Shown piece after piece: positions 42,705-52,283 of a stretch of DNA of 64,000 nt. The stretch comes from Diaphorobacter caeni (lineage in GTDB: Bacteria; Pseudomonadota; Gammaproteobacteria; Burkholderiales; Burkholderiaceae_C), in contig NZ_JADKYZ010000003.1 in assembly GCF_015354245.1 (NCBI RefSeq), forward strand, positions 248,001 to 312,000, written 5' to 3'. The notes under the pieces are model-generated. The model was given only the letters and a program-made list of their open reading frames with translations. It had not been told where the DNA came from and did no database searches. How positions within the stretch are numbered: the first letter of the stretch is position 1; each line of letters starts with the position of its first letter. A program made the position numbers and the translations under genes.

Positions 42705-45700
42705 TCAGCCGTGGTCGTAGACCACGGAGACCGCCTCGGAACCCGCGATGCTGCTCCACGCGGCCAGCGCCGCGTCGGTCGGGAAAAAGCTGCTCGCATC
42801 CCCCAGATTGAGCTCGGCCACAGCCGCACCGCGCTCTGACCTGATCTTCATGTCCAGACGCACGCGCAGCCCCCTGCGCAGGGTTTCGCCGTGCTCGGTG
42901 TTCTCCACCTTGGGCGGGAATTCGCGCACGATGGCTCCCACGTCCGGCACCTCGTCCTCCACCTTGACCCGCAGGTACTTTCCATATTTGGCGCGGGCTC
43001 CGGCCAGATCGGAGACCTGCAGCACCTTGACCCGCAGCCCGCCGCTGAAATGGTCGAGCTGCAGACGTCCGGCCACGACGATGAAGTCGTCGTCACGGAT
43101 CGGCATGGACGCGTTGATCACGCCCTCGTCCGCCGAGGCCTCCAGGACCTTTGATTTGTCATCAATCTTGAACAGCGCGAGCTTTCCACGTTGACCATTG
43201 ATGACGCGATAGTCCGTGACAATTCCGGCAATAGTCTGTACTTCGCGGTTGTCCTGCAACTCGTCGATGGGCGTGCGCACGAACTTGCGCACCTCGAGCG
43301 CCACCTCGTCGAACAGATGGCCCGAGAGATAGAAGCCGATGGCTGTCTTCTCTTGCGTGAGGCGCTCCTTGATGCCCCAGGGCAGCACGTCGGCCAGCTC
43401 GGGCTCCTTGGTGCTCGAGCCCTGCGCGTCGTCGCCCATCATGTCGAACAGGCCGCACTGGTTGGCGTTGGCGTGGGTCGCCGTGGCGAACTCGAAGGCC
43501 GTGTCGAGCGACGCCGACAGCGCCGCGCGGTTCATCTGGATCGCGTCGAACGCGCCAGCCTTGATCAGCGCCTCGACGGTGCGCTTGTTGATGCGGCTCC
43601 TGTCCACGCGCACACAGAAGTCGAACAGACTGGTGAACGGTCCCTGCACATGGCCCTGAGGACCCTCGCCCTTGCCCTCGCGGGCGGCGATGATGGCCTC
43701 GATGGCCGCCTGGCCCGTGCCCTTGATGGCGCCCAAACCATAGCGGATCACCTTGTCCGTCACTGGCTCGAAGCGGTACATGCCCCGGTTCACGTCCGGC
43801 GGCTCGAAGGTCATGCCAAAGTTCTTGACCGCGTCCTCGTAGAGCACCTTGAGCTTGTCGGTGTCGTCCATTTCCACGGTCATGTTGCCGCAGTAGAACT
43901 CCGCCGTGTAGTGCACCTTGAGCCAGCCGGTGTGATAGGCCAGCAGCGAATAGGCGGCCGCGTGCGACTTGTTGAAGCCGTAGCCCGCGAACTTCTCCAT
44001 CAGGTCGAACACCTCGTCGGCCTTCTGCTCGGAGATGCCGTTCTTGGCGGCTCCCTCGCGGAAGATGCCGCGGTGCTTGACCATCTCCTCGACCTTCTTC
44101 TTGCCCATCGCGCGGCGCAGCAAGTCGGCGCCGCCGAGCGAGTAGCCGCCCAGCACCTGGGCGGTCTGCATCACCTGCTCCTGATAGACCATGATGCCGT
44201 AGGTTTCGGACAGCACCTTCTCGACCAGCGGATGCGGATACTCCACCACTTCCTTGCCGTGCTTGCGGTTCACGAAGCTGGGGATCAGGTCCATCGGCCC
44301 CGGACGGTACAGCGCGTTCAGCGCGATCAGGTCTTCGAGACGACTCGGGCGCGCTTCCTTCAGCATGCCCTGCATGCCGCGCGATTCAAACTGGAACACG
44401 GCTTCGGTCAGGCCGTCGGAGAACAGACGGTAGGTCGGCGCGTCGTCGAGCGGAATGTCCTCGAACGCGAAGTTCTCCTTGCCCTTGTGGCGCTTCTGGA
44501 TGAACTCGCGGGCGATTTCAAGGATGGTCAGCGTCGCCAGCCCCAAGAAGTCGAACTTCACGAGGCCGACGTCTTCCACGTCGTCCTTGTCGTACATCGC
44601 CACGGCGGAGTCGCTGCCCGGCTGCTGGTAGAGCGGGCAGAAATCGGTCAGCTTGCCCGGCGCGATCACCACGCCACCGGCGTGCATGCCGATGCTGCGG
44701 GTCGTGCCTTCGAGCTTCTGCGCCATCTCGATCACGGTGCGCACGTCTTCCTCGTTGCGCACGCGGTCGTAGAGCAGCGGCTCGAGCTCGAGCGCGTAGT
44801 TGTTCTTGTCGCCCTCGATCTTCTGCTCGGGCGGATAGGCGAGCGTGTAGCTCATGCCCGGCTTGCCCGGCACCAGCTTGGAAATGCCGTCGCAGAAGGT
44901 GTAGCTCATGTCCATCACCCGGCCCACGTCGCGGATCGCGGCCTTGGCCGCCATCGTGCCGAAGGTGGCGATCTGGCTCACGGCGTTCTTGCCGTACTTC
45001 TGCTTGACGTAGTCGATCACGCGGTCACGGTTGCCCTGACAGAAGTCGATGTCGAAGTCGGGCATCGAAACACGTTCGGGATTCAGAAAGCGCTCGAACA
45101 GCAGCGCGTACTGCAGCGGATCCAGATCGGTGATCTTGAGCGCATAGGCCACGAGCGAGCCTGCACCCGATCCACGGCCCGGCCCCACCGGGCAGCCGTT
45201 GTTCTTGGCCCACTGGATGAAGTCACCCACGATCAGGAAGTAGCCGGGGAAACCCATCTGCAAGATCGTGTGCAGCTCGAACTCCAGGCGCTCGACGTAG
45301 CGCGGGCGCTCCTTGTCGCGCTTGGTCTCGTTCGGGAACAGGTAGATCAGACGCTCTTCCAGCCCCTGATACGAGGCATAGCGGAAATAGTCGTCGATCG
45401 GCATGCCGTTCGGCGTCGGAAAATCGGGCAGGCGCGGCTTGCCGAGCACCAGCGTCAGATTGCAGCGCTTGGCGATTTCCAGCGTGTTTTCGATGGCCGA
45501 TGGGATATCGGCGAACAGCGCCTCCATCTCGGCGGCGGTCTTGAAATGCTGGTCGCGCGTGAACTTGCGGATGCGGCGCTGGTTGCCCAGAATCTCGCCC
45601 TCCGCAATGCAGACGCGCGCCTCGTGCGCCTCGTAGTCATCGGCGGTGGCGAACTGGATCGGGTGGGTCGCGACCACCGGCAGATTCATGCGCGCCGCGA

Positions 45701-46250
45701 GCTGCACCGCCTGCGTGAGATGCGATTCGTCGTCGCCGCGGCCTGCGCGCTGTATCTCCATGTAAAAGCGGTGCGGGAAGATCCGCGCCAGACGCAGCGC
45801 CTGGTCCTTGGCGCTGGCCTCGTCACCGCGCATCAGCGGCTGGCCCACCGGCCCCGCCTGCGCACCGGAGAGCGCGATCAGACCGTCGTTGAGTTCCTCC
45901 AGCCACTCCCATTTGACGAGCGGTACGTTCTTCACGACGTTGCTGGTCCAGGCGCGGGCGAGGATTTCCGAGAGGCTGAAATAGCCCTGATTGCTCTGAA
46001 TCAGCAGAATCATCCGCGCGAACGGACTGCCATCGCCTTCCATCGGCACGCTGATTTCCGCGCCGACCACGGGCTTGAGCCCCTTGCCGCGCGCCGCCTT
46101 GTAGAACTTCACCCCTCCGAACATATTGTTCAGATCGGTAAGACCCATCGCGGGCTGGCCGTCCTTGACGGCCGCCTTGATGATGTCGTCGACCCGGGTG
46201 GTTCCGTCGACCACGGAGAATTCGGTGTGTAGGCGCAAGTGAACAAACAT
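42705..46250 (-). CDS. dnaE: DNA polymerase III subunit alpha DnaE
   Basis: The 1181-residue replicative polymerase has an N-terminal PHP domain (FVHLRLHTEFSVVDGTTRVD), the C-family polymerase palm with the catalytic aspartates in MPDFDIDFCQGNRDRVIDY (near residue 405), a helix-hairpin-helix region, an internal beta-clamp-binding motif resembling QCGLF (near residue 925) and a C-terminal OB domain (VAGIVTDYRVINGQRGKLAL). Length and order match DnaE1. The frame is open for another 93 codons upstream, but the ATG at 46250 gives the family N-terminus. It is divergent from bamD. Confidence 0.97.
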   Translation of the reverse strand: MFVHLRLHTEFSVVDGTTRVDDIIKAAVKDGQPAMGLTDLNNMFGGVKFYKAARGKGLKPVVGAEISVPMEGDGSPFARMILLIQSNQGYFSLSEILARAWTSNVVKNVPLVKWEWLEELNDGLIALSGAQAGPVGQPLMRGDEASAKDQALRLARIFPHRFYMEIQRAGRGDDESHLTQAVQLAARMNLPVVATHPIQFATADDYEAHEARVCIAEGEILGNQRRIRKFTRDQHFKTAAEMEALFADIPSAIENTLEIAKRCNLTLVLGKPRLPDFPTPNGMPIDDYFRYASYQGLEERLIYLFPNETKRDKERPRYVERLEFELHTILQMGFPGYFLIVGDFIQWAKNNGCPVGPGRGSGAGSLVAYALKITDLDPLQYALLFERFLNPERVSMPDFDIDFCQGNRDRVIDYVKQKYGKNAVSQIATFGTMAAKAAIRDVGRVMDMSYTFCDGISKLVPGKPGMSYTLAYPPEQKIEGDKNNYALELEPLLYDRVRNEEDVRTVIEMAQKLEGTTRSIGMHAGGVVIAPGKLTDFCPLYQQPGSDSAVAMYDKDDVEDVGLVKFDFLGLATLTILEIAREFIQKRHKGKENFAFEDIPLDDAPTYRLFSDGLTEAVFQFESRGMQGMLKEARPSRLEDLIALNALYRPGPMDLIPSFVNRKHGKEVVEYPHPLVEKVLSETYGIMVYQEQVMQTAQVLGGYSLGGADLLRRAMGKKKVEEMVKHRGIFREGAAKNGISEQKADEVFDLMEKFAGYGFNKSHAAAYSLLAYHTGWLKVHYTAEFYCGNMTVEMDDTDKLKVLYEDAVKNFGMTFEPPDVNRGMYRFEPVTDKVIRYGLGAIKGTGQAAIEAIIAAREGKGEGPQGHVQGPFTSLFDFCVRVDRSRINKRTVEALIKAGAFDAIQMNRAALSASLDTAFEFATATHANANQCGLFDMMGDDAQGSSTKEPELADVLPWGIKERLTQEKTAIGFYLSGHLFDEVALEVRKFVRTPIDELQDNREVQTIAGIVTDYRVINGQRGKLALFKIDDKSKVLEASADEGVINASMPIRDDDFIVVAGRLQLDHFSGGLRVKVLQVSDLAGARAKYGKYLRVKVEDEVPDVGAIVREFPPKVENTEHGETLRRGLRVRLDMKIRSERGAAVAELNLGDASSFFPTDAALAAWSSIAGSEAVSVVYDHG

Positions 46251-46422
46251 ATGGGGTGATTGTAGAAACTTGTGCGCGGTCCGTTGCCGACGCAAAGACC
46301 CGAACCCTTCAGTGGCGCATACAATGACCGTTTGCCAACGATTTGCGGCCAGACGGCATATCCCTATGCGGCTGGTGGCTAAACTGATGCTCAATTCGTC
46401 CTTTGCGGGAAATACTGCTGTT

Positions 46423-47220
46423 ATGTCGCGTCTGACTCTGCCCCTGATCTCTGCCTTGCTGGCTGCCGGCCTTCTGGCGGGCTGCTCCAGCACTACCGAA
46501 GACAAAACTGCAGGCTGGAGCCCCAACAAGATCTATTCCGAAGCCCGCGACGAAGCGAATTCCGGCAGCTACGACAAGGCGGTGCCGCTGTTCGAGAAGC
46601 TTGAAGGCCGCGCCGCCGGCACGCCGCTCGCCCAGCAGGCCCAGCTCGAAAAAGCCTACGCGCAGTACAAGAACAACGACAAGGCGCAGGCCGTCGCCAC
46701 GCTGGACCGCTTTCTGAAACTGCACCCCTCCTCGCCGGCCACCGACTACGCGCTGTACCTGAAGGGACTGGTCAACTTCAACGAAGACCTGGGCATGTTC
46801 TCGTGGCTGTCGCGCCAGGATCTGTCCGAGCGCGACCAGAAGGCCGCCAAGGACTCGTTCGAGTCGTTCCACGATCTGGTGACCCGCTTCCCCGAGTCCC
46901 GCTACACCCCGGATGCCCGCCAGCGCATGACGTACATCGTCAACTCGCTTGCCCAGTACGAAGTGCACGTCGCGCGCCACTACTACGAGCGCGGAGCCTA
47001 CGTGGCCGCCATCAGCCGCGCGCAGATCGCCGTCGCGGACTACAAGGAAGTGCCCGCCGTCGAAGAGGCGCTGTACATCCTCATGCGCTCGTACGACGCG
47101 CTGGGCCTTGAGCAGCTGCGCGACGACACCCGCCGCGTGATCGAGGCCTCCTACCCGAACAGCGAGTTCCTCAAGTCGGGCTTTGCGAAGAAGAGCGATC
47201 CGTGGTGGAAGTTCTGGTAA
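46423..47220 (+). CDS. bamD: Outer-membrane assembly lipoprotein BamD
   Basis: The 265-residue lipoprotein has a signal peptide with lipobox LLAGC (cysteine near residue 21) and five TPR-like repeats (SYDKAVPLFEKLEGRAAGTP, KAYAQYKNNDKAQAVATLDR, LVTRFPESRYTPDARQRM). It is the essential BamD subunit of the beta-barrel assembly complex, formerly ComL. The start at 46423 places the signal peptide correctly; longer in-frame starts at 46387 or 46270 are less likely. The last 50 bases overlap the converging DinG gene. Confidence 0.94.
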   Translation: MSRLTLPLISALLAAGLLAGCSSTTEDKTAGWSPNKIYSEARDEANSGSYDKAVPLFEKLEGRAAGTPLAQQAQLEKAYAQYKNNDKAQAVATLDRFLKLHPSSPATDYALYLKGLVNFNEDLGMFSWLSRQDLSERDQKAAKDSFESFHDLVTRFPESRYTPDARQRMTYIVNSLAQYEVHVARHYYERGAYVAAISRAQIAVADYKEVPAVEEALYILMRSYDALGLEQLRDDTRRVIEASYPNSEFLKSGFAKKSDPWWKFW

Positions 47221-49324
47221 GTCCTTCGGACAGCCGCTCCATCTCCGACTGAAATTCGGCTTCCGACGCCAGTCGCCGCATCGGCGGCAGCTGTCGCTGG
47301 AGCCACTTGCCATAGCCCTTGGCAAGACGCGCATCCGCCACCACCAGCATGCCGGCATCCGTCTCGCCGCGAATCAGCCGCCCCGCTCCCTGGCGCAACG
47401 CCATGGCCGCCTCCTGCAAAGCGAACTCCTTGAACGCATTGCGCCCCTGCGCAACGAGATACTGCTCATAGGCTTCAACCAGCGGGTCGGTGGGCACGGG
47501 AAACGGCAGCTTGTCGATCACCACCATCTGCAGCGCATCGCCGGGCACGTCAAATCCTTGCCAGTAGGTGTGCGACGCCACCAGCACGCAGCCTGACCGA
47601 ATGCCGCTCTCGCCACTGCGCGCGCTCGCGAGAAACCGCTCCGCGATCCGGCTCGACGGCATGTCGCCCTGCACCAGCAGCTCGATCTGCGGCGCATTCA
47701 CGAGGCGCTCGCGCAGCACCCGCGCCACCTCGTCCATCGCGCGCAGACTGGTCGTGAGAAACAGCGTTCGCCCTCCGAGGCGCACCAGAGAGTCCACAAG
47801 CCAATCGGCCAGCTGGGCTCCATGCTGCAGATCGTTGGCCGACGGCAGATGCTCGGGAATGAACAACGTCGCTTGCGAAGCATAGTCAAACGGACTCGCG
47901 ATCCGCATGACCCTGGCATCCGAGAGCGCCAGTGGCGCGGTGAACCAGTCAAGCGCCTCGTTGGTGCCCAGCGTGGCGGAGGTGAAGATGAAGGCCCGCG
48001 GCTTATGCCCCTCGCTCCCCCCATCGGGTTGCAAGTCGTCCTGCTCGCCCTCCTCGTCCTCCCACGCGCTTTCCTCTTCATCAGCCTTCTCGCGCGGCTG
48101 CGCCGTCGCCCAAATCCGCTGCAGATCCGGCCCAGCGCGAAACGGCGTCTGCGACAGATGCACGCCATCCCGCGTCCGGCTCAGCCAGCGCACACGCGAA
48201 ACATCCTCGATCGACGACAGCGCCATCAGCGCCTGCAGCATCACCACCGCACGCTGGTGCAGCCTCAGCAGATCGGGTGATGCGGCGGTCACCGCATCCA
48301 GCTCGGCAAGGGTCGCGCGCAGGCTGCCCGTGACCGCCTCCCACGCGCGCTTCCACTTGGCGATGGGCACTCCGTCGGGCGTTTCATCCTGCCATGCCAC
48401 GCGGCCATTGTCGGGCAGCGCGGCGCAGGCTTCAGCCAGCGCCCGCGCGGCATCGAGCAGCTCCATGGCCAGTGCCGTCCAGTCACGCATGCCCTGCGCC
48501 TCCTGTGTGCCGGAGTGCTGCAGGTCGTGCGCGAGCGCCACCAGCTGGCGCGAGCTGAATTCCAGACCGAACGCCTGCTGCCCCACTGAATTGAGCGAAT
48601 GCGCCTCGTCGAAGATGACCACTCGCGCATGCGCCAGCAGATCGGATTCGCCGCCCTCGGACGCGCCCGCCAGATCGGCGAAAAACAGATGGTGATTGAC
48701 CACCGCCACATCCGCCGCCATGGCCTGCCTGCGCGCGCGGAACACATGGCAATCGTGGTAGCGCGGGCACTCGCCGCGCAGGCAGTTGTCGCGCGTGGAG
48801 CTGATCTGCGCCTGCAGATGCCCGTCCGCTACCAACTCGCCCAGCTCGGCGAGATCCCCGTTGCGCGTGGACTGGGCCCAGGCACGGACGACCGGAATCG
48901 GTGAACCCAAAACGCCCGACTCGAGTACGCCCTCCACGGCCTGATCCAACCGATGCAGACAAAGGTAGTTGGCGCGCCCCTTGAGCAGTGCCACCCGGCG
49001 ATGCACGGCGCGGTGCCGCGCCAGCACCTCCTGCAGACGCGGCAGATCGCGGTTCACCAACTGGTCCTGCAGCGCCTTGGTCGCAGTGGAAATCAGCACG
49101 CGTCCGCCACTCAGAAGTGCGGGGATCAGGTAGGCAAACGTTTTGCCGATGCCCGTGCCCGCCTCCACCACCAGGCAACCACCCGCATCAATCGTCTCGG
49201 CAATGGCCTGTGCCATTTCCAGTTGCTCCTGCCGGGGACGGAAGTTCTCGTACGACTGCGCAAGCGCTCCGCCCTCACCCAGCAGGGAGCGCACATCGGC
49301 CTCCAGGGCACCCATGGCGTTCAC
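47171..49324 (-). CDS. ATP-dependent DNA helicase, DinG/YoaA family
   Basis: This 717-residue XPD-like superfamily 2 helicase has Walker A (VEAGTGIGKTFAYL, near 54-67), four cysteines for an iron-sulfur cluster (Cys near 121 in ANYLCLHRL; NCLRGECPRYHDCH near 187-200), the DEAH box (VIFDEAHSLNS) and the C-terminal motif with QGAGRLIRGETD. It unwinds damaged or R-loop DNA. The GTG start at 49324 has GGAGG eight bases upstream, better than the ATG three codons later. Its 3' end overlaps bamD by 50 bp. Confidence 0.92.
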   Translation of the reverse strand: MNAMGALEADVRSLLGEGGALAQSYENFRPRQEQLEMAQAIAETIDAGGCLVVEAGTGIGKTFAYLIPALLSGGRVLISTATKALQDQLVNRDLPRLQEVLARHRAVHRRVALLKGRANYLCLHRLDQAVEGVLESGVLGSPIPVVRAWAQSTRNGDLAELGELVADGHLQAQISSTRDNCLRGECPRYHDCHVFRARRQAMAADVAVVNHHLFFADLAGASEGGESDLLAHARVVIFDEAHSLNSVGQQAFGLEFSSRQLVALAHDLQHSGTQEAQGMRDWTALAMELLDAARALAEACAALPDNGRVAWQDETPDGVPIAKWKRAWEAVTGSLRATLAELDAVTAASPDLLRLHQRAVVMLQALMALSSIEDVSRVRWLSRTRDGVHLSQTPFRAGPDLQRIWATAQPREKADEEESAWEDEEGEQDDLQPDGGSEGHKPRAFIFTSATLGTNEALDWFTAPLALSDARVMRIASPFDYASQATLFIPEHLPSANDLQHGAQLADWLVDSLVRLGGRTLFLTTSLRAMDEVARVLRERLVNAPQIELLVQGDMPSSRIAERFLASARSGESGIRSGCVLVASHTYWQGFDVPGDALQMVVIDKLPFPVPTDPLVEAYEQYLVAQGRNAFKEFALQEAAMALRQGAGRLIRGETDAGMLVVADARLAKGYGKWLQRQLPPMRRLASEAEFQSEMERLSEGLTRTSTTDRSSSQSPT

Positions 49325-49534
49325 GATCTCAGCCTCCCGAGCACGAAACAGTGTCCAACGCAGCTCAAATGAGTGGGTTTCGCGCCAAACTGCAGAAAAT
49401 AATCAAAATTCATTAGATTCGGAATCACTTTTGCCGCAACAATCGACGCCAGAGGAGTTCATGGTCATCGACCGATTAAACTCGGGTCACGACAGCCATA
49501 CAACGAACAGAAGAGAAACACAGAGTTTTCCAAC

Positions 49535-50371
49535 ATGTCCAAAGCCTTTCGACTGACCGCCTCCACCGGCATCCACAAGGGGGATCGGGAGTACCAGCAA
49601 GACCGGGTCGCACTGTTTTCGCACCCCCGGTTCAATGGTTGCGTGCTCGGCATTGTTGCAGACGGCATGGGTGGACGCAGCGGCGGGCGCAAGGCATCGG
49701 ATCAGGTGCTGCTCACAGCACAGCAACTGTTCGAACGATTCTCCCCCGAATCCGATGACGGCCCGACGATGCTCAAGCACATCGTCACCGAGGCGCACAT
49801 CGTCATCCGCCTCACCGCCATTTCTTCCGAACAGGAACCCCACAGCACTCTGGCGGCCTTTCTGATCACGCCGCGTGGCGAATGCCACTGGGTGCATGCG
49901 GGCGATTCGCGCATCTACCATGTGCAGAACGGCCACATGCTTCAGCGCACCAGCGACCACTCCTATGTGCAGACGCTGGTCGATCGCGGCGAATTGACTG
50001 AGGCCGAGGCGCACAGCCATCCGCACTCCAACATTCTGGTCGGCTGCCTCGGAACCGAAAGCGATCCACCCGCCGCCACCCACATGATTCCCGTCCTGCA
50101 GCCGGGCGACGTGATCCTGGCCTGCAGCGATGGTGTCTGGCACTACTTCGCCCCCACGGAGCTCGCCTCCGTCGTGAACTCGCTCACGCCACGCGAAGCG
50201 ACGGAATTCCTGATCGACAAGGCCCGCGCCCGCGCGCGCGGAACCGGCGACAACCTGTCGCTCGTGATCGTCAAGGTCGAGGCGCTGGAAGAAGAGAAAA
50301 AGATTCCCAGCCTGTCTGAACTTGCAAGCTCGGAAGGCCACAGCCTCGGCAACTACGTGCCTCAGCGCTGA
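49535..50371 (+). CDS. PP2C-type serine/threonine phosphatase
   Basis: The 278-residue protein has the PPM metal-dependent phosphatase motifs in order: GIHKGDREYQQDRV (residues 12-25), VADGMGGRSGG (near 42), HAGDSRIYHV (near 124), ILACSDGVWHY (near 190) and GTGDNLSLVIVK (near 236), each carrying the expected metal-binding aspartate. It is cytosolic without membrane segments. No Ser/Thr kinase or type VI secretion genes are adjacent, so its partner is unknown. It converges on the coiled-coil protein gene. Confidence 0.92.
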   Translation: MSKAFRLTASTGIHKGDREYQQDRVALFSHPRFNGCVLGIVADGMGGRSGGRKASDQVLLTAQQLFERFSPESDDGPTMLKHIVTEAHIVIRLTAISSEQEPHSTLAAFLITPRGECHWVHAGDSRIYHVQNGHMLQRTSDHSYVQTLVDRGELTEAEAHSHPHSNILVGCLGTESDPPAATHMIPVLQPGDVILACSDGVWHYFAPTELASVVNSLTPREATEFLIDKARARARGTGDNLSLVIVKVEALEEEKKIPSLSELASSEGHSLGNYVPQR

Positions 50372-50395
50372 ACAGCCCCGATTGATTGGCTGGCT

Positions 50396-51088
50396 TCAGT
50401 TGCCGCCCGACGCCGATGGCGCGGGCAGCGGTGCGGCACCCGTTTTGCCGAGTTTCGCTGCGTCATCCAGATCGCGCTCGTGCTTGGCGCGCCGCTCCGC
50501 CGCCTTGCGCTGCTTGGCCTCGTACTGCATCCGGGCTCGCTCGACCTTGCCGGGCTGCGAGGCCTCACGGGACTTCTGCTCCTGCGCGTTGGCCGCCTCA
50601 CGTGACTTCTGCTGGCGTGCACGCTGCTCCGCTTCCTGCGCACGCTGAGCGCGGCTGTTCTCGCGGGATTCGGCCTGCGCTTCGGGGCTTGAGGCCTCGG
50701 ACTTCGCCCGTCCCGCCTCACCCTTTTCCCGCTGCTGCTCTTCGCTCTCGCGGATGAAGTTGCGGCGCTCCTCTGCCTTCTCGCGGCGCTCGGCCTCGTT
50801 GATGGCCAATTCACGCGAGCGCAGCGCGCCGTCTTCTGTACGCGCCTTGGATCGCGCCGAGCGCAGGCACGACTCGACCACGAACTGGCTGTAGCAGGTT
50901 GCCTCTTCCTTCTTCAAACGCTGCTCGACGTCATTGCGCTGTTTCTGGATGTCCGCCCGCTCGGCGTCCCGCTGCGCCTGCTCATCGGAGACCTTGGGCT
51001 CGGCGGACAGCACCGCGCCGCCAAGGCAGGCCAGCTGCAGGGCAACAAGACAGGTGGCAAGGCGGGTGCGACTCGTGCGAAGCTTCAT
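50396..51088 (-). CDS. Exported coiled-coil protein, unknown function
   Basis: The 230-residue protein has a signal peptide (residues 1-29, GGAVLSAEP) and a long charged region (about 32-215) very rich in Glu, Arg, Gln and Ala, expected to form a continuous helix or coiled coil. Two cysteines (ATCYSQFVVESCLRSARSK) near residues 64 and 73 could make a disulfide. Arginine-rich repeats such as RAQRAQEAEQRARQQKSREA resemble low-complexity envelope proteins of Burkholderiales. It lies directly downstream of zapE (one base gap), suggesting co-transcription. No function is assigned. Confidence 0.72.
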   Translation of the reverse strand: MKLRTSRTRLATCLVALQLACLGGAVLSAEPKVSDEQAQRDAERADIQKQRNDVEQRLKKEEATCYSQFVVESCLRSARSKARTEDGALRSRELAINEAERREKAEERRNFIRESEEQQREKGEAGRAKSEASSPEAQAESRENSRAQRAQEAEQRARQQKSREAANAQEQKSREASQPGKVERARMQYEAKQRKAAERRAKHERDLDDAAKLGKTGAAPLPAPSASGGN

Positions 51089-51089
51089 A

Positions 51090-52187
51090 TCAGGTCAGGT
51101 GCGTATCTACCGTGCGGCGCTCCAGCGCCAGATATTCCTTGGACTGCATCTCGTTGAGGCGCGACACCGTGCGCGGAAACTCGTGCGCCAAGGGTCCCTC
51201 AGTATAGAGTTGCTCCGGCGCGGTCTCGGCCGAAATAATCAGCTTGACCGAACGGTCATACAGCACGTCCACCAGCCACGTGAAGCGCCGCGCCGCCGAA
51301 GCCATGTTCACCGGCATGTGCTTCACGTTGGACACCAGCACCGTGTGGAACTGGGTCGCGATTTCCAGATAGTCGTTCTGCGAACGCGGTCCGACGCACA
51401 GCTCATTGAACTCGAACCAGACCACGCCACCCGCACGGCGCTTGGCGCGGATTTCGCGGGCCTCGATCTTGAGCACCGGGCTCTCATCGGGCACCTCGGC
51501 GAGCTGGTTGAAGGTCTCTTCCATCGCCGCCTCGGCCTCGGGACCCAGCGGCGTGTGATAGAGCTTGGCGTTCTCGAGCGTGCGGCGACGGTAGTCCGTG
51601 CCGTTGTCCACGTTGACCACTTCCATGTGCTGATTGAGCAGCGCGATCGCGGGCAGAATGCGGTCGCGGTGCAGACCGTCCGGATACAGGTCGTCGGGCT
51701 TGAAATTGGAGGTGGTCACGAAGCCGACGCCGTTCTTGAACAGCGAATCGAGCAGACGGTACAGGATCATCGCGTCGGTGATGTCAGCGACGTGGAACTC
51801 GTCAAAGCAGATCAGCTTGTAACGCTTGGCGATCTTGGCGCCCAGCACGTCGAGCGGGTTCTGCGTGCCCTGCATCTGGTGCAGCTCGCGGTGCACCTCG
51901 CGCATGAACTCGTGAAAGTGCAGGCGCGTCTTGCGCTTGATCGGCACGGCGTTGTAGAAGCATTCCATCAGAAAGCTCTTGCCCCGCCCCACCCCGCCGT
52001 ACATGTAGACGCCCTTGGGCAGATCCGGATGATTGATCAGCTTCTTGATGGCGTTCGAGCGCTTGGATTTATAGGCCGTCCAGTCATCCGCGCAACGCTG
52101 CAGCGCCTCAACCGCCCGCAATTGAGCCGGATCGCTCTTGAACCCCTTCGTGACCAGCGCCGCCTCGTAAGCCTCTTTCACATTCAC
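51090..52187 (-). CDS. zapE: Cell division ATPase ZapE (AFG1 family)
   Basis: This 365-residue AAA+ protein has Walker A YGGVGRGKSFLMECF (near residue 67), Walker B LICFDEFHVADITDAM and sensor regions (LVSNVKHMPVN). ZapE binds FtsZ and affects the Z-ring. GGGAGA stands seven bases before a GTG at 52187, making that the better start than the TTG at 52202. It lies 97 bp downstream of lpd on the same strand, a common betaproteobacterial arrangement, and probably reads through into the coiled-coil gene. Confidence 0.93.
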   Translation of the reverse strand: MNVKEAYEAALVTKGFKSDPAQLRAVEALQRCADDWTAYKSKRSNAIKKLINHPDLPKGVYMYGGVGRGKSFLMECFYNAVPIKRKTRLHFHEFMREVHRELHQMQGTQNPLDVLGAKIAKRYKLICFDEFHVADITDAMILYRLLDSLFKNGVGFVTTSNFKPDDLYPDGLHRDRILPAIALLNQHMEVVNVDNGTDYRRRTLENAKLYHTPLGPEAEAAMEETFNQLAEVPDESPVLKIEAREIRAKRRAGGVVWFEFNELCVGPRSQNDYLEIATQFHTVLVSNVKHMPVNMASAARRFTWLVDVLYDRSVKLIISAETAPEQLYTEGPLAHEFPRTVSRLNEMQSKEYLALERRTVDTHLT

Positions 52188-52283
52188 TGTCGTGTCTCCC
52201 AAACCTCAAAAATACAAATAGCCGCCACCGCCTGGAGTGCAAGCGATGGCAGCCATTTTTCTACGCCGTGACGTTCAGATTGA

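Noticed and set aside
43191-46232. Plus-strand open frame of about 1013 codons opposite dnaE
   Set aside because: It is a GC-rich antisense shadow: composition is His/Arg/Leu/Val-rich without domains, and the opposite strand encodes a complete DnaE.
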